In this document: piece after piece, positions 47,385 to 57,434 of the stretch
How positions within the stretch are numbered: position 1 is the stretch's first letter
Layout: every line of letters starts with the position of its first letter
Source of the DNA: Dromiciops gliroides
Taxonomy: Eukaryota > Chordata > Mammalia > Microbiotheria > Microbiotheriidae
Assembly: GCF_019393635.1 (NCBI RefSeq)
Contig: NC_057866.1
Coordinates: 3,746,223 to 3,810,222, forward strand
DNA: 64,000 bases
Direction of reading: 5' to 3'
Position numbers and translations under genes: made by a program
The notes under the pieces: generated by a model
The model's database searches: none
What the model was told of the DNA's origin: nothing
Seen by the model: only the letters and a program-made list of their open reading frames with translations

Positions 47385-49680
47385 GACAAAGCTATTTTAA
47401 AGTTGTATTAAGCTTAATTTTGTATGAAAGTTTCCTGGCTGATTACCAGTGTGAGATTTATAATTGGATATTAGATCATAAATCTCTCCTACTTAACCTT
47501 TCCCTTAATTTATCTCCCATACTAGTAAATGGAAGAAGTTTTTGGTTTTCTAGATAGACCTTTTATTGTTATGGTAGTCACAAGGTGATGTTGATTAGAA
47601 GGATAGGAAAGTAGAAACACAATACAAATTGTCTTAAGTCTAAGCTTAGTCTATATTCCTTGTAAAAACTCACCAAAACCAAAGGCCACCTTTGGAGAGA
47701 GAGAGAGAGAGACCGTCTGTGCAGCTCAGTCAGGAGACCAGCAGAGCAGGAAAAAGCCCCACTTCTGTTCTCTCTTTGTCTTTTAAGCTCGCACCCTGGA
47801 AGTCGAGTGCATAGCAGGCAGTCTGACATGCGCAGCAGGCAGACTTGGTCTCCTCCCCAAAAGGGTGGTCCTTCAAAAACTGGAGTCTTTCAGTTATCCT
47901 AACCGACTGTTAAAAAACTTTCATATTTTTTTTACCACATTTTCCCCCTTTGCTTCCTCAAGAAACAGAATGTTTCCTTGATGGAACAGTAAAAAGAATA
48001 TAATAACTATTGCTAACTAATAAATATGTGAACAACAATATAGAAAGGAAAGAGAGGAAAGTTTTGTCTAGAGGGGCAATTTTTTTTGTCCTCATGAACC
48101 GACGCTTGACATTACTCTTGCAAAGGGAGAGCCTCTGCAGAGAGAACATGTTAACAGATAGTATATATTACTAACAGAAAGGAGATAGTAAAACTAATAA
48201 GCAAAACAGTTCATATAAAGTCTCTGAGTTCTCTTGTCTTCTTGAAATGGTAAGATTTCATCAGGAGGAAACTGGATTCTGGTCTGGAAAACTGGATTCT
48301 GGACTCTGGTCTGGATTCTGGATCTGGACTCTGGTCTGGAAGTGGATTACCTTCTTTAACTGTTTGGAATTGCTGTTTTTTTACTAAACCTTAGCATAGC
48401 ATTGTAATGATCAAATTAATAAATTCCATTACATTCCCTCCTTTATATCCTTAGACTTCTAATAGAGGGTTGAGGTAGTTATGCAATCTGTAACACTTTT
48501 TACCACCATGTGTCTGGATCAAAGCCAAATTTAGTATGTGTTCATGACACCTGAAAATGTTATGGAAAGGTTATCATACCATATCTCATGGTTCCAAGAG
48601 GGCCAGTGATTGTGCTAGGCCACAGGTGAGTTCAACTGAGTGAGATAAAAGATAAATAAGTTCAGTTAAATTAGGTTAAATTAGGAGGGAGAGAGGATGA
48701 ATACTGGACTGTGCCTAGTAATTGTGCTCTACATAGTCATCATCATAAGCAAACCATGGGACTTACGTATACCTGGCTCTCCTTTGTTGCACATATATTC
48801 TCTCCAGGGCCTGCATCAGAGTTCACAGCAAGTTAGTCTCTGAAATGATAAGTTTCCATACTTCCAAAATCTCATTAATTTCACCAAAGACAGTATGATG
48901 ATAAAAATTCATGCTATGCTGCATAACTGAGAGTATATTAGTGATATATACAATAATTCCAAACCATACCAGAGTATAATGACATATAAATAATAAACGA
49001 ATGTAACTAGTTGCTTATATTAAACATTATTACATACTCTTCTTTTAGCAAGTAAACCATCATCTATACATGAATTCTCTAGTATAACAGTAGCAGATAC
49101 TTAACGTAGTGATTACATTCATCAAAAGAAATAAGACTTCAATTAGCAAGATTCAATATTCACTGTTTCAGTGAGGTATCAAGCAATAGGGTTCAATAAC
49201 CCTTTCTGGTATTTTTTAGTTAAACAGAACAACATACAAGAGAAAGAGAAAAAATTAAATAAACAAAAACTCATTAGAACTCATGGTTCTCTCAAAAGAA
49301 AGAGTAAAAAAGAAGAATTCTGGTAGCTTTGAGGTCCGATGGCCTCCCTCACAGCAATACTTAACATGTCTTTGAATAATCACTCTTAAGGTTTACAAAA
49401 ATTAGTTTTAAAGAAAAGCAAAGACGGCAAAGTAAAAAAAAAAACCAAGCAAAACCCAAAACCCAAAAATAAAAAGCAAAAGATTCGCTAAGCACCCTTT
49501 TGTGCTCTTAAAGAACTTAAAGGTGTGTGTGAATTCCAGGTCTTTTCAGTGCCTTTCAAAAGTCAAAACACAACAAAAAACAAAAAATCATAAAAAAATA
49601 GTTGAGGTGGGCCAGAAAACTAGGACATGTGCTTTAGTGGTTTGCCTGTAGAAGGAAATGCTTGTTAAATTATAAGGTAT

Positions 49681-50392
49681 TTAAGCTGCTAGAGTTTGGG
49701 GTATGCCACATTGTTTTAACTGGTTCCCCAATTCTCTGCATGCCAAAGTGGCAGGGGTTTCTGAATTGTCATTGATCTTTCTAATGCTGTCATAATGTTC
49801 TTTATGGTAGAAAATGTGGAGTTCTCTAGCATCAGTTTTGTCTGTGCCACTGATTTTCTTTTTTTTTTCTTTTCTTTTTTTTTAGGCAACTTGGGTTAAG
49901 TGACTTGCCCACGGTCACACAGCTAGTAAATGTCAAGTGTCTGAGGCCGGATTTGAACTCAGGTACTCCTGAGTCCAGGGCCGGTGCTTTAACCACTGCG
50001 CCATCTAGCTGCCCCCCTGTGCCACTGATTTTCAATAAAGGCTGATTTAACTGATGAACCACCACATCCAGCTGATGCTGCTTAGCAAATGCTACAATTG
50101 TATCATTTCCTCCCCCACTTTCCAAATTTCTTTAATTCGTCAACAATTTCTTCAAAAGGGGAGTCATTTACTCTAAAGACTCAAACTCATGTCTATGGTA
50201 ATCATGTAAGAAGCAGCTTCTTGTCTATGTCTGAGATGATTTCTACAGTGACCTTCTAGCTGGTCTGCTAAAGCCCTAAAAAGGCAATTTCTGTCTCCTG
50301 ATACTTTACGAAGACTGAGTCCCAAAGCATTTAACTGATCAGTGGGATTATCAAATGGGAACTGCCTATTTCCTCCGGACTCTCTTTGCTCT
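49681..50392 (-). pseudogene. OTUD3-like deubiquitinase retrocopy, intronless, inside the family B fossil
   Basis: On the minus strand the segment begins within a base or two of the end of the integrase frame. It reads [26 protein letters not shown] and NHLRHRQEA, then [18 protein letters not shown] and [13 protein letters not shown], then [20 protein letters not shown]. These match, in order, the OTU domain of host OTUD3 as I recall it, including the neighbourhood of the catalytic Cys (GDxNCLFRAL) and His (EHYDS). OTUD3 is a cytosolic ubiquitin protease. No introns are present, and the C-terminal part of OTUD3 appears mostly skipped. A SINE (49859-50016) splits it and it has a few breaks, so it is not functional. 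It is either a host cDNA captured by the retrovirus or an independent retrocopy. Confidence 0.8.
49859..50016 (-). mobile_element. tRNA-derived SINE (WSINE1 type) inside the OTUD3-like segment
   Basis: The target duplication CTGTGCCACTGATTTTC is at 49842-49858 and 50017-50033. Confidence 0.97.
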
Positions 50393-51217
50393 TTAACAGT
50401 TGCTATCGTTAGGGTTTTTTTGCTCTTCAGTGTCTATTTGAGTTTTATCTGAAATCTCTTCACCTATGAATGGTGCAGGCTTTATATGAGAGCAATGAAT
50501 CCATGAGTCTTTTTCACCAATTTTAATGGCAGTAGGAGTTGTCAATAATACCTGAAAAGGTCCTTCCCAGGCAGGTTGGGTTCCACTGGTTCTCTGAAAA
50601 TTCTTTACATATATTTTATCTCCTGGGTTGAAGTTATGCAATGAAAAGTCTAATGGGCCTGCCTGGACCACAGCTCCTGCCTCATGGAGTTCACGTAGCC
50701 TGGTCTGTAATTCCTGTATATAGGAGGCAACAGAAGTATCACCTCCCACCAGTGATGTATAAACTGGGGAAAGAGTTTTAGCTTGGATAGGAGGGTGACC
50801 AAAAAGCATTTCATAAGGAGATAGATGAAGTTCTCCTCTTGGTCTACTTCGTAGATAGAATAATGCCAATGGTAGAACATCAGGCCATTTCAAATGGGTT
50901 TCAGTACATAATTTGTCAATCATACTCTTAAGCTCTTTATTCATACGTTCAACTTGGCCTGAACTTTGTGGATGGTAGGGCGTGTGGAATTTTGGAGTCA
51001 CTCCCAAGAAAGAGTAGATTTGGGATAAAATCGAATCAGTGAAATGTGTGCCTTTGTCAGAATCAATGCGGGCTGGTGGGCCAAAATGAGGTACTATCTC
51101 TTTAAGAATTTTGGCAACAAAGGCAGCTGTGGCTAGGGGGCTGGGAAAGGCCTCCACCCACCGAGTGAGCTGATCCACTATAACAAGGCAAAATTTATAA
51201 TGTCCTGCTTTTGGCAT
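50393..51217 (-). other. Integrase part of the family B fossil, open frame
   Basis: 274 codons covering most of the integrase core and its C-terminal domain: [30 protein letters not shown] (second catalytic Asp), [15 protein letters not shown] (catalytic Glu) and a C-terminal [20 protein letters not shown] barrel. The first catalytic Asp (HLQIDYI) lies just upstream of the first ATG. Retroviral integrases of this type join viral DNA to host DNA. This stretch looks uninterrupted, but the element around it is incomplete. Confidence 0.9.
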
Positions 51218-51530
51218 AGTAATATAATCAATTTGTAAGTGCTCAAAAGGTGTATATGCTAGAGGACGTCCTCCATAAGCTTTGGCCTTAAAAGCATACT
51301 GATTATAAGATTGACATGTGGAAGCAGCCCGAGCCGATTCGAGATGCTGTATTAGTCACCTCCTGGTGCTATCCAGGTTCTCTTAATAGAGTCTACAATG
51401 CCTTGTGTACCAAAATGGCCTTTTCTGTGAACAGAGAGGGGACTACCCTTTTTGATTTTGTCAGTGCCGCCAATCTTTTCTTTCTTCCCCTTTATATTGT
51501 TATCCATCATAAACCTCATAGTTAAGGCCC

Positions 51531-51714
51531 TTTGATTAAGTATAATTAAGTAATGTCAGTTAGTGATTTATTGAGGAGACTTCATCTCTCAAGTATAATC
51601 AAGTCGGGGATTATGAAAAATAATTATTAACAACCAATATTATGGGGAGTTTCAGATGCCCCCTTTTTATTAATGTTGTAATTTAGTACATATTTAAACT
51701 CAATGGTCATTTGT
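51531..51714. other. No recognised feature
   Basis: Short AT-rich gap between the family B fossil and the duplicated MRGPR flank. Confidence 0.5.
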
Positions 51715-51807
51715 TGGAGTAGCCCTCTCTGAGGCTGGTGACACATGAGGCTCTGGGCCCTTATTCCCTCGGTAAAGGAGCCTCCAGGAAACTAGAGACC
51801 TCCAAAG

Positions 51808-52015
51808 TTCACAGAGCATTGGGTCTGGAGTCAGGAAGATCTGAGTTCAAATCTAGTCTCAGATACTTATTGCTTTGGGACCCTGGGCAAGTCAGTGAAC
51901 ATCTGCCTGCCTCAGTTTTCCTCATCTGTAAAATTGGCATCATGAGAGCACCTACCTCTCAGGAATATTGTGAGGATTTAATGAGATATTTGAACAGCAT
52001 TTTGTAAGTGTCTGG
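51808..52015 (+). mobile_element. CORE-SINE (MAR1/MIR type)
   Basis: GGGTCTGGAGTCAGGAAGATC head, then CTCATCTGTAAAATTGGCATC and GAGGATTTAATGAGAT core. Paralogue of 34915-35100. Confidence 0.85.
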
Positions 52016-52021
52016 TATATT

Positions 52022-52270
52022 CCTGTTGTTCAGTTGTTTGAGTCTTTATGTCCCCATCTGGGGTTTTCTTGGCAAAGATCTTGGAGTGGTTTGCCATTTC
52101 CTTTGCTAGCTTATTTTACAGATGAGGAAACTGAGGCAAATGGTTCAGTGACTTTCCCAGGGTTACAGAGCTGGTAAGTGTCTCAGGCCAGATTGGACCT
52201 GAGGTCTTCCCATTACAGGCCCTGGAACTCTATCCTTTGTACTGCCCATCTGCCTGGCATACAGTAGGTA
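52022..52270 (-). mobile_element. tRNA-headed SINE with RTE/BovB-type tail
   Basis: GTTGTTCAGTTGTTTGAGTC at the left is RTE/BovB-like. TTTACAGATGAGGAAACTGA and GGGTTACAGAGCTGGTAAGT lead to the antisense head. Paralogue of 35105-35352. Confidence 0.75.
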
Positions 52271-52404
52271 CCTAATAAATGCTTGTTCATCACTTAGAGT
52301 TCAAACCCTAGGCACCAACAAAAGGGATGGAAGGGTGAATCCTAATTTCCTTCCCAAGGGGGTTGGAGTGGGGCAGCAACTGGGCTTGGGGCCGGGGATT
52401 TATT

Positions 52405-53409
52405 TCAGGGACTCCCATGTCTAAGCATCTTGTTCTTAACCTCAGAATTATGTCTCTGTGCAGTTGGTGTGGGGGTGTCCCACGTTTCACTTCCCAACTC
52501 CTGATCATCTCCCAGAGCCCTTTGGAGGAGCACCCTGAGGGGCTCCTTCCTTCTATGCCTTCGGCTGCCCAGGAAGAAATAAATGAAGGGGTTTGCGCTG
52601 CTGTTCACACAGGCCAGGAGCCAAGGGATCCAGTGAGGCATATTATATGGGGTTAAACGACCTATGAAATCACTTATCTCCAGGGGCAGGCCACAGAGCA
52701 GGAAGACTAGCACTGTGAGCAGCACCAGGAGGTAGAGCCTGGGGGGCTGCCGGCGCTGGGAGCTGCACTGGACCCTCAGCAGCAGAGTCAGGCTGGACAA
52801 GCACAGCACACAGGTGAGGAGGATGAACCACACGAACTCAGTGAGGAAGAAGTTGTGACAGAAATAGGGACTGCGTACACAAAAACAAATAACAAAACCT
52901 GTTACACCGAACAGGCTGGCCAGAGCCCAGAGGACAAAGCACACAGCCGCAGACGTGCGCTTGGGGCGGTGACATTTGTACCAGATGGGGAAGAGCACGG
53001 AGAGACAGCGCTCGGTGCTGATGGCAGCCAAGAGGCTCAGGCCGGCGGTGTAGAACATGTAAGTTGTGTAAACCACTACCTTGTACATAAAAATATCCAA
53101 ATAACTAACAAATAGATATATGGAGAACAGGAAGGAGCAACAAAGGAAGAGGGCGTCAGCTCCGGCCAGGTTGAGGATGTAGACGGAGAAGGGATTCCTG
53201 TGGATGCGGAAGCCCAGAAGCCACAGGACGGTGCTGTTCCCCACCAGCCCAACCAGGGCAACAAGCAAAGAGGGGATCCGCATCCAGGTATCTAAGTCAA
53301 TTTCTCCAGGTGCCACAAGACCCGAACTCGCGTTTGCGCTGCTCTCCGTTGTGTTGTCATGAACATATTCGAACTGCCCATTTGTGGGGGACACAGCCAA
53401 GGTCGTCAT
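52405..53409 (-). CDS. Mas-related G-protein coupled receptor, MRGPRX/MRGPRD-like
   Basis: A 334-residue class A GPCR. Family members are plasma-membrane receptors of sensory neurons and mast cells that answer peptides and small amines; the ligand here is unknown. Landmarks are GLVGNSTVLWLLGFRIHRN (TM1 with N58), YILNLAGADALFL (D85), AGLSLLAAISTERC (ERC 133-135 in place of DRY), KCHRPKRTSAAVCFVLWAL (TM4), VFLLCGLP (TM6) and NSSANPFIYFFLG (NPxxY-like, 273-277). The tail has REPLRVLLQRALGD-type sequence, usual for MRGPRs. N19 and N26 are possible glycosylation sites. The frame is open 55 codons further upstream, but the only ATG is at 53409. A pyrimidine-rich splice acceptor (TCTTCGAGTCCCTAG) ends at 53444, giving a short leader. 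On the minus strand AATAAA directly follows the stop codon. Orthology within the X/D/A/B group cannot be settled by eye, so no symbol is given. The frame is intact. Confidence 0.93.
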   Translation of the reverse strand: MTTLAVSPTNGQFEYVHDNTTESSANASSGLVAPGEIDLDTWMRIPSLLVALVGLVGNSTVLWLLGFRIHRNPFSVYILNLAGADALFLCCSFLFSIYLFVSYLDIFMYKVVVYTTYMFYTAGLSLLAAISTERCLSVLFPIWYKCHRPKRTSAAVCFVLWALASLFGVTGFVICFCVRSPYFCHNFFLTEFVWFILLTCVLCLSSLTLLLRVQCSSQRRQPPRLYLLVLLTVLVFLLCGLPLEISDFIGRLTPYNMPHWIPWLLACVNSSANPFIYFFLGSRRHRRKEPLRVLLQRALGDDQELGSETWDTPTPTAQRHNSEVKNKMLRHGSP

Positions 53410-53442
53410 TCTCAGCCTCAGAAAGCCCTGCTCCTCAGACAC

Positions 53443-53445
53443 CCT
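53443..53445 (-). promoter_or_regulatory. Putative 3' splice site before the MRGPRX/D-like coding exon
   Basis: Minus strand CACTTCCTTGTCTTCGAGTC then CCTAG|GGTG, 34 bases upstream of the ATG. This parallels the MRGPRE arrangement. The upstream exon was not located. Confidence 0.45.
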
Positions 53446-53551
53446 AGGGACTCGAAGACAAGGAAGTGCATCAGGGATTCTCCCCAAGATTTGCTCCCCA
53501 TTTACTCTACCCTCAAGCGTTAGAGCCTCCTCTTCCCCACTCCCTCTCTCT

Positions 53552-53632
53552 AGGGGGCAGCTAGGTGGTGGCACAGTGTGCAGAGGTATGGACCTAGAAT
53601 AAGAAATGAGTTAATGTAGCCTCAGACACTAG
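53552..53632 (+). mobile_element. Decayed fragment of a tRNA-derived SINE
   Basis: AGGGGGCAGCTAGGTGGTGG and then TAGCCTCAGACACTAG are recognisable; the rest is lost. Confidence 0.7.
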
Positions 53633-53639
53633 TGAGATA

Positions 53640-54335
53640 AGTGATTATTTCTCTCATATTAATAACCAATTTCTCAATGAGGATAAAGGTTTTCCTTTCC
53701 TATTTCCTCATTCAGAAACTAGCTCCCTGTAGGTCTCTGAAGGACATTGGTGATGAATGAGATTGCCCAAATCCTTAGGGTACATACTTTTTGATCTTGG
53801 GTGGGACCCCACCCAACTGGAAGACCTTCGAAAGACAATCTGATGTAGGTGGAATTCTTACCCTACCATTGTTCATTGTTCATTGACTGGGTAGAGATGG
53901 ATCCTTTGTCCAGCTAGCTGGACATGCCTTCAGCAGGGGGAGATGCAGGATTTCAGCCCACCTCCTTGTCCACCCCACCTCATTGATTTTTTTTTTGGTG
54001 AGGCAATTGGGGTTAAGTGACTTGCCCAGAGTCACACAGCTAGTAAGTGTTAAGTGTCCAATGCCAGATTTGAACTCAGGTCCTCCTGAATCCAGGGCTC
54101 TATCCACTGCACCACACCTACCACCTAGCTGTCCCACCACCTCATTGATTGTTAACTAATCAGAGTTGATTTCCACCCTCAGGCATACCCTCTTTTCCAA
54201 AGACTTTTTAAGCATTCAATGTTTTCCAGGGGCCATCATTGGCTTCCAGGAGGATCACTGATTTTAATCTATTAATTATTTGCTGCCATTGTTAATAAAT
54301 TGATTATTAATTACCGAGAAATTATGTTTCTCAGA
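53640..54335 (-). mobile_element. Small non-autonomous DNA transposon, second copy
   Basis: Reverse-orientation copy of 32975-33715. Its ends read ATTTCTCTCATATTAATAACCAATTT and the inverse of TAATTAATAATCAATTTATT, which pair as terminal inverted repeats of roughly 25 bases with mismatches. About 545 bases remain without the SINE at 53989-54136. No transposase. Confidence 0.6.
53989..54136 (-). mobile_element. tRNA-derived SINE (WSINE1 type)
   Basis: The target duplication CCACCTCATTGATT is at 53975-53988 and 54137-54150. A short CCACACCTAC insertion lies in the head. Confidence 0.96.
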
Positions 54336-54354
54336 CTTTTCTCTCATCCACATA

Positions 54355-54500
54355 CCTGTGTGACCGTGGACAGGTCACTTAGCATCTGTTTCTCTCAGGT
54401 TCCTCAACCGTAAAATGAAGTGAATATAGCCCCAACCTCCCACAGGGCTCTTCAGAGGATGAAATGAGCTAATATTTGTAAAGTGTTTAACACTGTGCCT
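54355..54500 (+). mobile_element. MIR-type CORE-SINE fragment
   Basis: GTGTGACCGTGGACAGGTCACTTAGC, then CCTCAACCGTAAAATGAAGTG, and GATGAAATGAGCTAATATTTGTAAAGTG. Confidence 0.8.
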
Positions 54501-56775
54501 GGGGGGGCCCTTCGTAGGCCCTTTACACAAAGCTTGCTTCCTTCTCCCTTCCCCCCAATCTTCTCATTAATGGGATCATGTGGGATAGAGATGAGTCTTC
54601 TGGTGATGAATTGGGGGTGCTCTTGGTTCTCTGTTCTTCTGCCCACACCTCCAACTTAGTTTTCCTTTTTTTTTTTTCTCTCATCTTCTCTCTCTTAAGT
54701 ATAAGTATATGAGCTTTGTCTCCCTTCTACAACCTATGTGATCAGCCTGAGGATGGGCTGAACCATTTAGTTTATTGCAACAGACATTTGTTTATTCATT
54801 TAATATATGTATGCCATGCATTTATTTGTTCATTACTCCATTATAATTCATAAATTCACTTCTTATTTATTTATATTTTAAAATAGTTTTTATTGTTCAA
54901 TAGTCTGTCTCTACAAAGTCAATTCTTTAAATGCAAAGAATCAAAAAAGAGCGACAAACTACCGGCCCAATTAACCATCAGGTTGAGCTAATCCAGCATT
55001 TTATGGACACAGTGTTCCGCACCCATAGTCATCCACCTGTGGAAGGAGGTACAGAAATGCAATTATGTCTTCACTGGTTTTCTGTGCTAACGTGCAATAA
55101 ACACTTGCTCGATACTGCTTCATTTCTGTCACTGGCCTTGGTGCTGGGAATACAAAGACAAGGAAACTGTCCCTGCCTTGAAGTAGCTGATGCTCTAGTC
55201 AGAGTGGTCAGAGAGGAGGAGGCAGCAGCACCAGGTGCTCACCTCTTGCCAAACCAGGTCATTGACCAGCACAGAACATGACTAGCTACAGGTGTCAGGA
55301 CTGTTGATTGCTGTGCCTCCAGCTTCTCTTCCTTGAGAAATAATATTTTAAGAACAAATGTCTGTGAGAGGGTGGGCCAAACTGAGAACAGGAGAAAATC
55401 AAGGCATTCTGGGCTTCACTCAGCCTGAGCCAGAGTCTGGGCCTGCAGGATTGGGAACAAGAACTTTCATACCCTTGGACTGCAGGGGCTGCTGAAGCAC
55501 TCAAAACAAAGCTCTCCCTTCTGGGGCCATAGTAAAAAGTATCTGAAGGTTGGGGACTGCTCCTTGCCTCCAAGGGAAAAAAACCCATCAGAACACAGCA
55601 GCAGAAACTTCTGTGGCGTACCCCCCATGCAATTCCCCAGACTGACCAGTTTTTCACCTGTGCATATTGAAAGGATTGATGTAAATGTATAAAGAAAGGG
55701 TTCAACTCACAGAGAAATCTTCAGCAGATCCAAGGATGACAAAGAATTACAAACAACAACCTTTAGAATGAGAACTTCCCTTTTTCTGCTCTAGGTTCCT
55801 GGTGACTCCTCTTTTGGGTCCTGCAGTTGGTGCCTGTATCTTGTCAATCAGAATCTCCTGGTGAGACACTGGGGAGGATGAAAGGTGGGCTTGGAGTAGG
55901 ATTCAGGACAATTCCTCTCTTACTCTTATCGTTCCCTTTCTTTTTTCTGTTTGCTTTTAGGTACTAAGGGTGAGGATTTCCCAAACACTCCCCCTCAGAA
56001 GAGGAATTCCCAAAGCCTTCAGGTCCAGCGCCATAAAGCTTCATAACTGGTGTTTTTCTCTTCTGGTAAGGAGCTCAATTCTCTCTAAACAACAACCTGC
56101 ACACCAGAGCATTAGAGGAATTACTCATTTGTTCCATTATCTCCAACCCACTGGTCTTTCCCATTATCCTTGAATACTTATCAGTCATGGTTCCTGCAAT
56201 TTAAGGAAGAAATGTCTCTTGTGGGCTACTGTGTCATTAGCTCTCTTTCTAGCTCTCATAGTACTTATTTGAAAGTGAAATTGGTTATTCTCCTCCTGGC
56301 TCAGCTTTCTATGGAGATCTGAGAGACTCAGATTTCCCTGGGCTACAGGTGGGTATAGGGGTGAGGCTTGGATTGGCAGGAGCCCTGGATTTTAAGGTTC
56401 TAATAAGGAAAAAAGTATATATACTCATGAAGACATACACACACATATACGTACATATTTATTCATGAATAGAATCTGCACAATATTCTATGCACAATGT
56501 ACAATACATAAATGAATATACAATGTAATATACACATTCATACTGACTTACATGCATGCATATATTTCTATTTAAACCAAGCACTCATAACCTAGGGTCA
56601 ATGAATAGTTTTTGGATGTTCTGTGAACTTAGAATCAGGGCTGGGGGTTTGGGGGGGGGGAGATTTACTTTTATTTTCACTAACCTCTAATTGAATTCCA
56701 GTGTTTCCTTCAACTATCAAGAAATTATTCCTAAGAGGATGAGTCTATAAGCATCATTAGTGTCACAGAGGAAAT
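54501..56775. other. Mostly unrecognised DNA; ancient repeat at 55110-55205
   Basis: Bases 55110-55205 (GTGCTGGGAATACAAAGACA, CTTGAAGTAGCTGATGCTC) belong to the old family seen at 18856-19390. Short open frames at 54931-55281 and 55295-55705 have no domain that I recognise. TA-rich runs lie near 56440-56570. Confidence 0.5.
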
Positions 56776-57127
56776 TGCTTGGTGTGGGTCCTTACACCCT
56801 CTCACACACAAATCCACTTAGAATAAAGTAATACTTTATTTGATTGCTAGAGAAAGGAAACTGTGAGAGCAGTCTTGAGGGGAGATAGATCCAGAGACTT
56901 GGTTCAATGAGATACTTATCTCCCTGAACACAAGAAAGGCAAAAACTTTTTTAGATGGCAGATGGGGTGATCACCACCCAACAATGGAAAATTCTCTTTG
57001 GGGTTGGGGAAAGCTTGAGTGAGGTGGTGGTACTGACTTCTGGAGTTATCTCTGTCCTTTTGGTGCCACTCAGGCAGCAGCCATGCCTAATAGGATTATC
57101 TACCCGAGGGTCAAGGAGACGGATCTT

Positions 57128-57164
<37 letters not shown>

Positions 57165-57239
57165 TTTGGTTTAGCTTTTCAAGGAGAAGGTTCCCTGAGT
57201 TCCCTCAGAAAACTTCTGAGGTTCCCCAAAGCCATAACA
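56776..57239 (-). mobile_element. LTR (family E) with an internal (GT)n
   Basis: Matches 37071-37569 at both ends. On the minus strand it begins TGTTATGGCTTTGGGG and has AATAAAGTATTACTTTATTC before its end. A GT array (57130-57162) has expanded inside it. No clear target duplication, so the ends are approximate. Confidence 0.65.
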
Positions 57240-57378
57240 ATTAGACTACAGGAAATATTAACACAAAGATACACACGAATATCATATATAATATCTTTTT
57301 GTACATAGATTCACACTTAACTATAGTACTATTATTTATATACATGCTGCATATATATACATATATATACATATACAT

Positions 57379-57434
<56 letters not shown>

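Larger units (their letters stand above)
37570..47449 (+). mobile_element. Retroviral fossil related to family A, split by an L1
   Basis: Matrix-like gag sequence lies at 37580-37800 (WLENGSFDYLTLKNLQ), then the proline-rich segment and SRYARFVHNFANLLLSL block at 37806-38559. Non-coding sequence matching 28290-28980 in reverse follows, up to 39715. An L1 occupies about 39716-46370. From 46371 the retroviral sequence resumes and matches 27390-28310 in reverse, ending at 47449 where the family B LTR begins. No own 3' LTR is seen. SINEs sit at about 38640, 39172 and 47235. Broken in several places. Confidence 0.8.
47450..51530 (-). mobile_element. Gamma-type endogenous retrovirus fossil (family B): pol end, OTUD3-like segment, env relic, 3' LTR
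   Basis: The 3' LTR is 47450-47939 (minus), preceded by the same purine tract and TCCAGA-rich stretch as the copy at 20789-21798. The integrase zinc-binding region is at about 51320-51450 (HFGTQGIVDSIKRTWIAPG). The catalytic core and C-terminal domain are in an open frame at 50393-51217. Between pol and the LTR lie an OTUD3-like segment (49681-50392) and an env-end-like relic at 48450-48950, which resembles the corresponding part of family A. The 5' half (LTR, gag, most of pol) is missing. Broken as an element. Confidence 0.85.
51715..52404. repeat. Duplicated 3' flank of the MRGPRX/D-like gene
   Basis: Paralogous to 34810-35440, with matching blocks and SINE order. It contains the CORE-SINE and RTE-tailed SINE described separately. 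Confidence 0.8.

Noticed and set aside
53410-53574. Fifty-five-codon upstream extension of the MRGPRX/D-like receptor
   Set aside because: It starts at GTG, contains no ATG and crosses a likely splice acceptor; the family length supports the start at 53409.
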